Shown: positions 1 to 6,624 of the stretch, one piece after another
Numbering within the stretch: position 1 is the first letter of the stretch
Layout: each line of letters starts with the position of its first letter
From: Massilia sp. UBA2709
Lineage (GTDB): Bacteria > Pseudomonadota > Gammaproteobacteria > Burkholderiales > Burkholderiaceae_D
Direction: 5' to 3'
DNA length: 11,394 bases
Assembly (NCBI GenBank): GCA_002354135.1
Contig: DEKZ01000101.1
Location: 16,071 to 27,464, forward strand
Notes under the pieces: model-generated
What the model was told of the DNA's origin: nothing
The model's database searches: none
What the model saw: only the letters and a program-made list of their open reading frames with translations
Made by a program: the position numbers and the translations under genes

Positions 1-50
1 TTGAACGCGTGGGCGGCGCAGTATTCGCGTGCGTGCCGCCTGCCCGGTGG

Positions 51-73
51 AGCCGTCTACCCTACGGCTTTTT
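51..73 (+). terminator. Candidate Rho-independent terminator at the left edge
   Basis: A perfect 6-bp stem, AGCCGT (51-56) and ACGGCT (64-69), encloses a 7-base loop and runs into TTTTT (69-73). This is the layout of a weak intrinsic terminator for plus-strand transcription; read on the minus strand no T-run follows the hairpin. A TGA at 2-4 could be the stop codon of a plus-strand gene lying outside the window, about 47 bases before the hairpin. The T-run overlaps the last codons of the convergent methyltransferase gene. The stem is short, so this is tentative. Confidence 0.4.
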
Positions 74-775
74 CCTGCACATGTAGATGAACTGCGAGCG
101 CAGCGGCGGCGCGACCGCGGCCAGGGTTTCGGTCACCAGGGCAGGCAGGCCGGCCAGGGCGCGGCTGATGGGCGGGACCAGCAGCAGGGTCTGGTATTGC
201 TGGCGCTCGCCGGGCCAGAAGCCGTCGAGCTCCTCGCGGGTGACGCGCCGCACGTGCGGATTCTTCGGGTTGTTGTAGCGGAAGTCGAACACCATGCACC
301 AGCCGCCGGGCCTGAGCACGCGCCACATGTCGGCCGCGAGTTGCTGGCGCAAGCCGGGATCGAGAAGGGAAGAGAACACGGTGTGCGCGGCGACGAGGTC
401 GCTGCTGCCCGCCGCCAGGCTTGCCAGCGTGCCGCAATGCCAGCGTACCCCGGCCGCGGTGCGCTGGGCAGCAAGTTCGAGCCGCTCCTGCTGCAGTTCG
501 ACCCCGGTGAGGTTGGCGGGCGTGGCGCCCCAGTCGATGAGCTGGCGCAGGAAGGCGCCGCTGCCGCAGCCGGCATCGACCACCCGCACGTGGGTGAGGT
601 CGGTGCCGACGGTTGCGACCAGCATGCGCGAGAGCGCGCGCGCGCGCATGCCCTGCTGCAGCACGATGTCGGGCCGGTGCCAGGCATAGCGCGCCAGCGC
701 GGCGCCGCCATGCCAGCCGCGGTGGGCATGCACGCCGCGTTCGCGGTCGGCCTGATGGTCAAGTTGAGCGTCCAT
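62..775 (-). CDS. Class I SAM-dependent methyltransferase
   Basis: Predicted soluble 237-residue methyltransferase that would transfer a methyl group from S-adenosylmethionine; the acceptor cannot be told from sequence. SAM-binding motif I is clear, VVDAGCGSGAF at about residues 65-75, followed by an acidic strand-2 motif (GVELQQERL, about 91-99) and the post-core motif VLRPGGW at about 153-159. The stretch DFRYNNPKNPHVRRVT after it resembles methyltransferases found in surface-polysaccharide clusters, but that is only a hint. I chose the ATG at 775. An in-frame TTG at 844 would add 23 residues, but it has no Shine-Dalgarno sequence and the extra residues look non-conserved. The gene is divergent from gshB, with 180 bases between the starts. 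Family is secure; substrate and role are unknown. Confidence 0.85.
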   Translation of the reverse strand: MDAQLDHQADRERGVHAHRGWHGGAALARYAWHRPDIVLQQGMRARALSRMLVATVGTDLTHVRVVDAGCGSGAFLRQLIDWGATPANLTGVELQQERLELAAQRTAAGVRWHCGTLASLAAGSSDLVAAHTVFSSLLDPGLRQQLAADMWRVLRPGGWCMVFDFRYNNPKNPHVRRVTREELDGFWPGERQQYQTLLLVPPISRALAGLPALVTETLAAVAPPLRSQFIYMCRKKP

Positions 776-955
776 GCCACCATCGTCGCGCACCGACAAG
801 GAGGGGATTTGCGCGCGCTCAGGCGTGTGTGCGATCCAGCGCAAATTGCTAATCGGAATTGCGTGCTTGCCGACATCGTTGCGGCCGGGCCGGTCGGCCG
901 CGCGGTTTCGGGTTTCCAGCTAAAATCGTGGGCATTACCTTCGATGGACACATCC
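776..955. promoter_or_regulatory. Divergent intergenic region, methyltransferase / gshB
   Basis: This 180-base spacer must hold the start signals for both the minus-strand methyltransferase and the plus-strand gshB run. The best plus-strand -10 candidate is TAAAAT at 921-926, 30 bases before the gshB ATG, but I see no good -35 hexamer at the right spacing. No hairpin with a T-run, riboswitch-like element or clear operator was seen. The six-gene run downstream probably depends on a promoter here, since the gaps inside the run are short. Confidence 0.3.
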
Positions 956-1903
956 ATGAAAATCGCTTTCCTCGCCGATCCTCTTTCCAGCTTCAAGATC
1001 TACAAGGACTCGACCTTCGCCATGATGCGCGAAGCGGCGCGACGCGGCCATGAAGTCTATGCCTTCCAGCAGCGCGACATGGCCCTGGAGCAGGGCGTCG
1101 TCACCGCCGAGGTGGCGCGCATCCACCTGACCGGCGATCCGGACGCGTGGTACCGCGCCGACGACGCGCACGACGTGCGCCTGTCGGGCTTCGACGCGAT
1201 CATCGAGCGCAAGGATCCGCCCTTCGACATGGAGTACGTCTACGGCACCTATCTGCTGGAATTGGCGGAAAAGCAGGGCGCGCGCGTGTTCAACAAGCCT
1301 TCGGCGATCCGCGACCACAACGAGAAGCTGGCGATCGGCCAGTTCAGCGAATTCACCTCGCCGACCCTGGTGAGCTCCTCGGAAAAGCGCCTGCGCGCCT
1401 TCCACGCCCAGCACGGCGACGTGATCTTCAAGCCGCTCGACGGCATGGGCGGCGCCGGCATCTTCCGCGTCAAGCACGATGCCATGAACCTGGGCGCGAT
1501 CATCGAAACGCTCACCGACAACGGAAAACGCACCATTATGGTGCAGCGCTACATTCCGGACATCGTCAAGGGCGACAAGCGCATCCTCGTCATCGGCGGC
1601 AAGCCGGTGCCGTTCGCGCTGGCGCGCATTCCGCAGGGCAGCGAAGTGCGCGGCAACCTGGCCGCCGGCGGCATCGGCGTGGCCCAGCCGATTACCGAGC
1701 GCGACCGCCAGATCGCCGAAGCCATCGGTCCCGTGCTGGCCGAGCGTGGGCTGTTGCTGGTAGGATTAGATGTGATTGGCGATTTCCTGACCGAGGTGAA
1801 TGTCACCAGCCCGACCTGCTTCCAGGAGATCACCGACCAGACCGGTTTCGACGTGGCCGCGATGTTCATCGACGCGGTCGAACAGCAGGTAGCGGGCAAA
1901 TAA
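956..1903 (+). CDS. gshB: Glutathione synthetase
   Basis: ATP-dependent ligase that adds glycine to gamma-glutamylcysteine, the second and last step of glutathione synthesis, in the cytoplasm. It has 315 residues, close to the E. coli enzyme (316). The N-terminus reads MKIAFLADPLSSFKIYKDST, typical of the GshB pre-ATP-grasp domain. The ATP-grasp part shows the glycine-rich loop FKPLDGMGGAGIF (158-170) and the metal/substrate-binding end motif NVTSPTCFQEI (282-292). I chose ATG 956 from this conserved start; ATG 944 would add four residues (MDTS). Neither has a strong ribosome binding site. The frame stays open far upstream, back to position 5, but that part lies antisense to the methyltransferase and is a high-GC shadow. 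It leads a run with the PTS genes 17 bases downstream. gshA, its usual pathway partner, is not in the window. Confidence 0.96.
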   Translation: MKIAFLADPLSSFKIYKDSTFAMMREAARRGHEVYAFQQRDMALEQGVVTAEVARIHLTGDPDAWYRADDAHDVRLSGFDAIIERKDPPFDMEYVYGTYLLELAEKQGARVFNKPSAIRDHNEKLAIGQFSEFTSPTLVSSSEKRLRAFHAQHGDVIFKPLDGMGGAGIFRVKHDAMNLGAIIETLTDNGKRTIMVQRYIPDIVKGDKRILVIGGKPVPFALARIPQGSEVRGNLAAGGIGVAQPITERDRQIAEAIGPVLAERGLLLVGLDVIGDFLTEVNVTSPTCFQEITDQTGFDVAAMFIDAVEQQVAGK

Positions 1904-1920
1904 GCGGGAACATACACATC

Positions 1921-2325
1921 ATGGTAGGGATATTGCTCCTGACCCACGCACCATTGGGCCAGGCATTCATCGCGGCGGTCGCGCACGTGTTTCGCGGACC
2001 GACCGAACGCTTCGAGGCCATCGACGTGACGGCCGACCAGGACCTGGTCGACGTTAACTGCAAGGCCAAGGAAGCGATCGCACGCCTGGACGATGGCGAC
2101 GGCGTGCTGGTCATCACCGACATCAAGGGCGGCACGCCGTCCAATTGCTGCAATTCGCTGGCCGAGGCGGGGCACGTGGAAGTCATCGCCGGCATCAGCC
2201 TGCCGATGCTGCTGCGCGCGATCACCTATCGCCGCGACACGCTCGACGTGGTGGTGGAAATGGCGCTGGCCGGCGCCCAGAACGGCGCGGTGCGGGTCGA
2301 TAACCGCATCCGCGTCGGTTCCTGA
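1921..2325 (+). CDS. PTS system mannose-family EIIA protein
   Basis: Small 134-residue cytoplasmic protein of the EIIA-mannose fold. It should take a phosphoryl group from HPr on His9, which sits in the N-terminal motif LLLTHAPLG. Other family marks are DIKGGTPSN (67-75) and GISLPMLLRA (91-100). In E. coli this domain is fused to IIB in ManX and serves a sugar permease. Here it stands alone, with no IIB, IIC or IID gene, as in the regulatory 'incomplete' PTS of many betaproteobacteria. The regulatory role is inferred from context. It starts 17 bases after gshB; a GCGGGA stretch shortly before the ATG is the only, rather distant, ribosome-binding candidate. It precedes ptsH and ptsI, its expected phosphodonors. 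Confidence 0.93.
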   Translation: MVGILLLTHAPLGQAFIAAVAHVFRGPTERFEAIDVTADQDLVDVNCKAKEAIARLDDGDGVLVITDIKGGTPSNCCNSLAEAGHVEVIAGISLPMLLRAITYRRDTLDVVVEMALAGAQNGAVRVDNRIRVGS

Positions 2326-2339
2326 TGTGGAAGTAGACG

Positions 2340-2358
2340 AGGGCGCCCGGCGTCCTTT
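2340..2358 (+). promoter_or_regulatory. Weak hairpin between EIIA and ptsH
   Basis: In the 85-base gap between EIIA and ptsH, AGGGCG (2340-2345) can pair with CGTCCT (2351-2356), with one G-U pair and a 5-base loop, followed by TTT (2356-2358). It could act as a leaky terminator or an RNA-processing site that sets ptsH-ptsI levels apart from the upstream genes. The stem is short and the T-run minimal, so it may be chance. Confidence 0.2.
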
Positions 2359-2410
2359 GGCGTAGCGCGGTTCTGACTGTAGTTCTGAAGACGAAGAAGA
2401 CAACGACAAC

Positions 2411-2680
2411 ATGATTCAACAAGAGCTCGAGATTATCAACAAACTGGGCCTGCATGCCCGCGCATCCGCCAAATTCACCCAACTGGCCGCGAAGTACAAG
2501 AGCGACGTCTGGCTCACCCGCAACGGCCGCCGCATCAACGCCAAGTCCATCATGGGCGTGATGATGCTGGCCGCCGGCATGGGCGCGAAAGTGACCCTGG
2601 AAGCGGACGGCAGCGACGAGCAAGAGGCGGTCAGCGCGCTGACCGCCTTGATCAACGACAAGTTCGGCGAAGGCGAGTAA
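2411..2680 (+). CDS. ptsH: HPr phosphocarrier protein
   Basis: HPr, the small cytoplasmic phosphocarrier that accepts phosphate from enzyme I and passes it to EIIA proteins. It has 89 residues, the usual size. The active-site histidine is His15 in KLGLHARAS, and the regulatory-site motif is KSIMGVMML with Ser46. Ser46 is the residue phosphorylated by HPr kinase/phosphorylase in organisms that have it, including many betaproteobacteria; hprK is not in this window. The ATG at 2411 follows a purine-rich tract (GAAGACGAAGAAG) rather than a textbook Shine-Dalgarno site. The stop codon TAA (2678-2680) shares its last base with an ATG in the ptsI frame. The EIIA, HPr, EI order supports one phosphorelay. 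Confidence 0.97.
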   Translation: MIQQELEIINKLGLHARASAKFTQLAAKYKSDVWLTRNGRRINAKSIMGVMMLAAGMGAKVTLEADGSDEQEAVSALTALINDKFGEGE

Positions 2681-2715
2681 TGCCCGACTCCGGCCGCTAT
2701 CGTTCGGGACCTTCG

Positions 2716-4470
2716 ATGGCTTCGTTCACGCTCCATGGCATTCCGGTTTCGCGCGGCATCTCGATCGGCCGCGCGCACCTGCTCACGCCGGCGGCGCTGG
2801 ACGTCAAGCACTATCTCGTCCCGGAAGAACAGGTCGAAGCCGAAGTCAAGCGCCTGCAGGACGCGATTGCCGAAGTGCACCGCAACTTGCAGGAGCTGTG
2901 GACCGACCTGCCGAAGGATGCCCCGACCGAGCTGGGCGCCTTCATCGACGTCCACGCGCTGATCCTGTCCGACCCCATGATCTCGGAAGCGCCGCTCGAG
3001 ATCATCCGCACGCGCCACTACAACGCCGAGTGGGCGCTGGTGACCCAGATCGACGAGCTCTCGGCCCAGTTCGACGAGATCGAGGACGAGTACCTGCGCG
3101 AGCGCAAGCAGGACATCCAGCAGGTCGCCGAGCGCGTGCTGAAGGTCCTGATGGGCACGGCCCTCTCCGTGCCGCCGGTGCTGGCCGGCGAAGACGACTA
3201 CCACCCGCAGATGATCGTGGTCGCGCACGACATCTCGCCGGCCGACATGCTGGCTTTCCGCGACCGCTCCTTCATCGGTTTCGTCACCGACGTCGGCGGC
3301 CAGAACTCGCACACGGCCATCGTCGCGCGCTCGCTCGACATTCCGGCGGCGGTCGGCATGAGCCAGGCTTCACGCCTGATCGAGCAGGACGACTGGGTCA
3401 TCATCGACGGCGACGCCGGCGTGGTGATCTGCAATCCGAGCCAGCTGGTGCTCGAGCAGTACCGCGCGCGCCAGGCCGCGCTGGTCAAGGCCAGGAAGCG
3501 CCTGCTGAAACTGAAGAAGACGCCGGCGGTGACCAAGGACGGCACCGCGATCCGCCTGATGGCCAACATCGAACTGCCCGACGACTGCCCGCATGCGCTG
3601 GAAGCCGGCGCGACCGGCGTCGGCCTGTTCCGCTCCGAATTCCTGTTCATGGGACGCGGCGGCCACGCGTTGAAGGTGCCGAGCGAAGACGAGCAGTTCG
3701 AGCAGTACCGCAAGGCGGTGGTGGCGATGAAGGGCAGGCCGGTGACGATCCGCACCCTGGACGTCGGCGCCGACAAGCCGCTCGACCCGACCGAGCACAC
3801 CGCCCTGAACCCGGCGCTGGGCCTGCGCGCGATCCGCTACTGCCTGGCCGAGCCGCAGCTGTTCCTGACCCAGCTGCGCGCGATCCTGCGCGCATCAAGC
3901 TTCGGCAAGGTGCGGATCCTGATCCCGATGCTGGCGCATGCCTTCGAGATCGACCAGACCCTGCACATGATCGAGCAGGCCAAGTTCCAGCTGCGCGAAC
4001 AGAACATCAAGTACGACCCGGCGATCGAGGTCGGCGCCATGATCGAGATCCCGGCCGCCGCGCTGGCGCTGCCGATGTTCGTCAAGCGCATGAACTTCCT
4101 GTCGATCGGCACCAACGACCTGATCCAGTACACGCTGGCGATCGACCGCGTCGACTATGAAGTCGCCCACCTGTACAACCCGCTGCACCCGGCGGTGCTG
4201 CAGCTGATCGGCATGACCATCGCGGCCGGGCAGAAGGCCGGCATCGACGTCGCCGTGTGCGGCGAGATGGCGGGCGACATCAAGCTGACGCGCCTGCTGC
4301 TGGGCATGGGCCTGCGCGAATTCTCGATGCATCCAGCCCAGCTGCTGTCGGTGAAGCAGGAAATCCTCGGCGCCGACCTGGCCCAGATCGCGCCGCGAAT
4401 GCGCCGCATCATGCGCTCGATGGAGCCTGGCGAGATCCAGGACGCCGTCGAACAGCTGCAACTCATGTAA
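2716..4470 (+). CDS. ptsI: PTS enzyme I, PEP-protein phosphotransferase
   Basis: Enzyme I of the PTS: it autophosphorylates from phosphoenolpyruvate and passes the phosphoryl group to His15 of HPr, in the cytoplasm. From ATG 2716 it is 584 residues (E. coli: 575). Domain marks in order: N-terminal GIPVSRGISIGRA; phosphohistidine motif GGQNSHTAIVAR with His199; barrel motif GLFRSEFLFM with substrate-binding Arg306; PEP-binding signature LSIGTNDLIQYTLAIDR starting at about 462; catalytic Cys515 in AVCGEMAGD. I prefer ATG 2716 because the conserved protein begins MASFTLHG and GGGA lies 6 bases upstream. ATG 2680 overlaps the ptsH stop as TAATG, has AGG at fair spacing, and would give 596 residues. 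All catalytic residues are present, so it should be active. Confidence 0.96.
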   Translation: MASFTLHGIPVSRGISIGRAHLLTPAALDVKHYLVPEEQVEAEVKRLQDAIAEVHRNLQELWTDLPKDAPTELGAFIDVHALILSDPMISEAPLEIIRTRHYNAEWALVTQIDELSAQFDEIEDEYLRERKQDIQQVAERVLKVLMGTALSVPPVLAGEDDYHPQMIVVAHDISPADMLAFRDRSFIGFVTDVGGQNSHTAIVARSLDIPAAVGMSQASRLIEQDDWVIIDGDAGVVICNPSQLVLEQYRARQAALVKARKRLLKLKKTPAVTKDGTAIRLMANIELPDDCPHALEAGATGVGLFRSEFLFMGRGGHALKVPSEDEQFEQYRKAVVAMKGRPVTIRTLDVGADKPLDPTEHTALNPALGLRAIRYCLAEPQLFLTQLRAILRASSFGKVRILIPMLAHAFEIDQTLHMIEQAKFQLREQNIKYDPAIEVGAMIEIPAAALALPMFVKRMNFLSIGTNDLIQYTLAIDRVDYEVAHLYNPLHPAVLQLIGMTIAAGQKAGIDVAVCGEMAGDIKLTRLLLGMGLREFSMHPAQLLSVKQEILGADLAQIAPRMRRIMRSMEPGEIQDAVEQLQLM

Positions 4471-4520
4471 TGCCACAGGCGGCCCTGCGAGCCGCCGTCT
4501 ACAACACCGAAGAAAGTCTC

Positions 4521-5675
4521 ATGGGATCCATTGGAATCGTCTCACCGCAAGCGATGCATTTCGCCGAGCCGCTGCGCCTGCAAAGCGGCGCCAGCCTCGG
4601 CGACTACACGCTGATGTATGAAACCTACGGCACGTTGAATGCCGACCGCTCGAACGCGGTGCTGATCTGTCACGCCCTGAACGCCTCGCACCACGTGGCC
4701 GGCACCTATGCCGACCAGCCGAAAAGCGCGGGCTGGTGGGACAACATGGTCGGGCCGGGCAAGCCGGTCGACACCGACCGCTTCTTCGTCATCGGCGTCA
4801 ACAACCTCGGTTCCTGCTTCGGCTCGACCGGCCCGATGCACACCAATCCCGCCACCGGCAAGCCTTATGGGGCGGCGTTCCCGCTGCTGACGGTGGAGGA
4901 CTGGGTGGCGGCGCAAGCGCGCCTGGCCGACCGCCTGGGCATCGAATGTTTTGCAGCCGTGATGGGCGGCTCGCTCGGCGGCATGCAGGCGCTCTCGTGG
5001 AGCATCATGTTCCCCGAGCGCCTGCGCCACTGCATCGTGATCGCCTCCACGCCGAAACTGTCGGCCCAGAACATCGCCTTCAACGACGTCGCGCGCCAGG
5101 CCATCCTCACCGATCCGGACTACCGCGGCGGCGACTTCTACGAACACGGCGTGGTCCCGAAGAACGGCCTGAAGGTCGCGCGCATGGTCGGCCACATCAC
5201 CTATCTGTCGAACGACGACATGGCGGAAAAGTTCGGCCGCAAGCTGCGCAACGCCGCCGAAACCAACGACTACAAATTCGACTTCGGCATCGACTTCGAG
5301 ATCGAGTCCTACCTGCGCTACCAGGGCGACAAGTTCTCGGAATACTTCGACGCCAATACCTACCTCCTGATCACCAAGGCGCTCGACTACTTCGATCCGG
5401 CGCGCGAGCACGGCGGCGACCTGACGAAGGCGCTGGCCGGCACCCGCGCCCAGTTCCTGATCGCCTCCTTCACCACCGACTGGCGCTTCTCGCCGGAGCG
5501 CAGCCGCGAGATCGTCGAAGCATTGATTTCGAACCGGCGCAAGGTGACCTACGCCGAGATCGACGCGCCGCACGGGCACGACGCCTTCCTGCTGGAAGAC
5601 GCGCGCTACATGGGCGTGGTGCGGGCCTACTACGACCGCATCTGGGAACAAGGCACGGCCAAGGAGGCGGCATGA
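4521..5675 (+). CDS. metX: Homoserine O-acyltransferase (MetX)
   Basis: Cytoplasmic alpha/beta-hydrolase-fold enzyme that acylates the hydroxyl of L-homoserine, the committed step of methionine synthesis. It has 384 residues. The catalytic triad is visible: Ser151 in the elbow GGSLGGMQ, Asp320 in TDWRFSP, and His353 in HGHDAFLL. MetX is often annotated as acetyltransferase, but many proteobacterial MetX, especially those paired with MetW, use succinyl-CoA. The TDWRFSP form, with Arg after the Asp-Trp, fits the succinyl-CoA group as I recall it, so succinyltransferase is my preferred guess, not proven. I chose ATG 4521 because the conserved part starts at MGSIGIVSPQ. An in-frame ATG at 4470, overlapping the ptsI stop, would add 17 residues. 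The stop overlaps metW by 4 bases. Confidence 0.95.
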   Translation: MGSIGIVSPQAMHFAEPLRLQSGASLGDYTLMYETYGTLNADRSNAVLICHALNASHHVAGTYADQPKSAGWWDNMVGPGKPVDTDRFFVIGVNNLGSCFGSTGPMHTNPATGKPYGAAFPLLTVEDWVAAQARLADRLGIECFAAVMGGSLGGMQALSWSIMFPERLRHCIVIASTPKLSAQNIAFNDVARQAILTDPDYRGGDFYEHGVVPKNGLKVARMVGHITYLSNDDMAEKFGRKLRNAAETNDYKFDFGIDFEIESYLRYQGDKFSEYFDANTYLLITKALDYFDPAREHGGDLTKALAGTRAQFLIASFTTDWRFSPERSREIVEALISNRRKVTYAEIDAPHGHDAFLLEDARYMGVVRAYYDRIWEQGTAKEAA

Positions 5676-6286
5676 AATTCGAAGACCTGAAAACCCTGCG
5701 CCCCGACCTGGCCTTCATCGCCGACTGGGTGCCCGAGCGCGCCCATGTGCTCGACGTCGGCTGCGGCGACGGCGCCATGCTGCGCTACCTGGAGACGGGT
5801 AAGCAATGCACCGGCTACGGCATCGAGATCGCCGACGACAAGGTACTCGAGAGCACCCGGCGCGGCATCAGCGTGATCCAGCACGACATGGAAGAGGGCC
5901 TGGACCTGTTCGGCGACAACGCCTTCGATACGGTGCTCTGCCTGTCCTCGCTGCAGATGATGCTGCACGTGGAAGCGCGCCTGCGTGACATCGTGCGCGT
6001 CGGCACCGAGGCGATCGTCTCCTTCCCGAACTTCGCCTACTGGCCGCACCGGGTGGCCCTGCTCAAGGGCCGCATGCCGGTCTCGCGCACGCTGCCCTAC
6101 CAGTGGTTCGACACCCCGAACGTGCGCTACGCAACGATCGTCGACTTCAAGCAGCTGGCCGAGGAGTGCGGGCTGGAAGTGCTGGACTACGTCGCCCTGG
6201 CCGAGGGCAAGCCGGTCAGCTTCCTGCCGAACCTGCGCGGCAGCCTGGCGGTGTTCAGGTTGCGCAAGAAGGCGAAGCCGGCCTGA
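5672..6286 (+). CDS. metW: Methionine biosynthesis protein MetW
   Basis: MetW, a 204-residue protein with a methyltransferase-like Rossmann fold that accompanies MetX in many proteobacteria and is thought to support its homoserine acyltransferase activity. Seen here: SAM-binding-type motif HVLDVGCGDG (25-34), then HDMEEGLDLF (71-80), FPNFAYW (118-124) and YQWFDTPNVR (143-152), all typical of MetW. Its ATG lies inside the end of metX (ATGA, 5672-5675). A strong ribosome binding site, AAGGAGG at 5661-5667, sits in the metX coding sequence 4 bases before the start. Such coupling suggests matched production of the two proteins. It ends the six-gene run, and a REP-like palindrome begins 14 bases after its stop. 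Family very sure; the biochemical role is known less well. Confidence 0.96.
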   Translation: MKFEDLKTLRPDLAFIADWVPERAHVLDVGCGDGAMLRYLETGKQCTGYGIEIADDKVLESTRRGISVIQHDMEEGLDLFGDNAFDTVLCLSSLQMMLHVEARLRDIVRVGTEAIVSFPNFAYWPHRVALLKGRMPVSRTLPYQWFDTPNVRYATIVDFKQLAEECGLEVLDYVALAEGKPVSFLPNLRGSLAVFRLRKKAKPA

Positions 6287-6299
6287 TTGTTGGCGGCGA

Positions 6300-6328
6300 C
6301 TGTAGGGTGGGCACTCCGTGCCCACGCG
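6300..6328 (+). repeat. REP-like palindrome, copy 1
   Basis: A 29-base element: head CTGTAGG, then a perfect 8-bp stem GTGGGCAC (6307-6314) / GTGCCCAC (6318-6325) with a TCC loop, then GCG. It matches the reverse complement of copy 2 (6436-6464) at 27 of 29 positions; the differences are in or beside the loop. It starts 14 bases after the metW stop, so the hairpin may protect or end the metW transcript, although no T-run follows it. Confidence 0.75.
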
Positions 6329-6435
6329 AAAATCCGCAGATGTTGGCTGCGTTACGACGTTATCGGCAGATCAGGGCACACTGTCACCATGAGCTCACTC
6401 CGCAGCCTTGAAATGGCTAACGTAGAGCGAGCATC
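6329..6435. other. Gene-free core between REP-like copies 1 and 2
   Basis: These 107 bases lie between two inverted REP-like copies. The outer parts show weak similarity when one side is reverse-complemented (GATGTTGGCTGCGTTACG against GATGCTCGCTCTACGTTAG). The whole 6300-6464 block may therefore be a single imperfect inverted-repeat element of 165 bases. I see no convincing reading frame in it. Confidence 0.35.
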
Positions 6436-6464
6436 CGCGTGGGCACGAGGTGCCCACCCTACAG
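6436..6464 (-). repeat. REP-like palindrome, copy 2
   Basis: Inverted partner of copy 1, read on the minus strand: head CTGTAGG, stem GTGGGCAC / GTGCCCAC around a 3-base CTC loop, tail GCG. On the plus strand the stem halves are 6439-6446 and 6450-6457. The conserved CTGTAGG ends of copies 1 and 2 point outwards and the GCG tails face each other. Confidence 0.75.
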
Positions 6465-6624
6465 GAAGCGCTTGCGGAGACGACCGACGCGAACCCCAGC
6501 GGTTGCGCCATCCGCCACCTTGCGCCATGATGGCGCCCGTGGTCGCGCCTATTCATTCGTGCATACCCCATCCACGTATTTCTGCGACGATGTTGTTATC
6601 AAAAACAGCACGGCTATCGATACC
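6465..6624. promoter_or_regulatory. Leader region of the M48 peptidase gene
   Basis: This 160-base stretch between REP-like copy 2 and the peptidase ATG should hold that gene's promoter. It turns AT-richer near 6590-6620. It contains a near-perfect palindrome, GCGCCATGATGGCGC (6522-6536: 7-bp arms around one base), about 90 bases before the start. I cannot assign a confident -35/-10 pair, and no clear Shine-Dalgarno site precedes the ATG. Confidence 0.3.

Noticed and set aside
1..61. C-terminus of a plus-strand gene in one of the open left-edge frames
   Set aside because: All three frames give short, featureless peptides in this stretch. I only note the TGA at 2-4 with the hairpin at 51-73 as a possible gene end, and do not call a CDS.
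29..955. Open plus-strand frame continuous with gshB, extending it by about 300 residues
   Set aside because: It is antisense to a well-supported methyltransferase, its translation is low-complexity Ala/Arg/Gly-rich, and GshB homologues start at the conserved MKIAFLADP.
2898..4160. 420-residue open frame inside ptsI in another frame
   Set aside because: Its translation is Arg/Pro/Gly/Asp-rich with no domain, while the ptsI frame carries every catalytic motif of enzyme I.
4478..4496. GGCGGC/GCCGCC inverted repeat between ptsI and metX as a terminator or SAM riboswitch
   Set aside because: Only a 6-bp stem without a following T-run, and the 50-base gap is too small for a known SAM-sensing RNA in this position.
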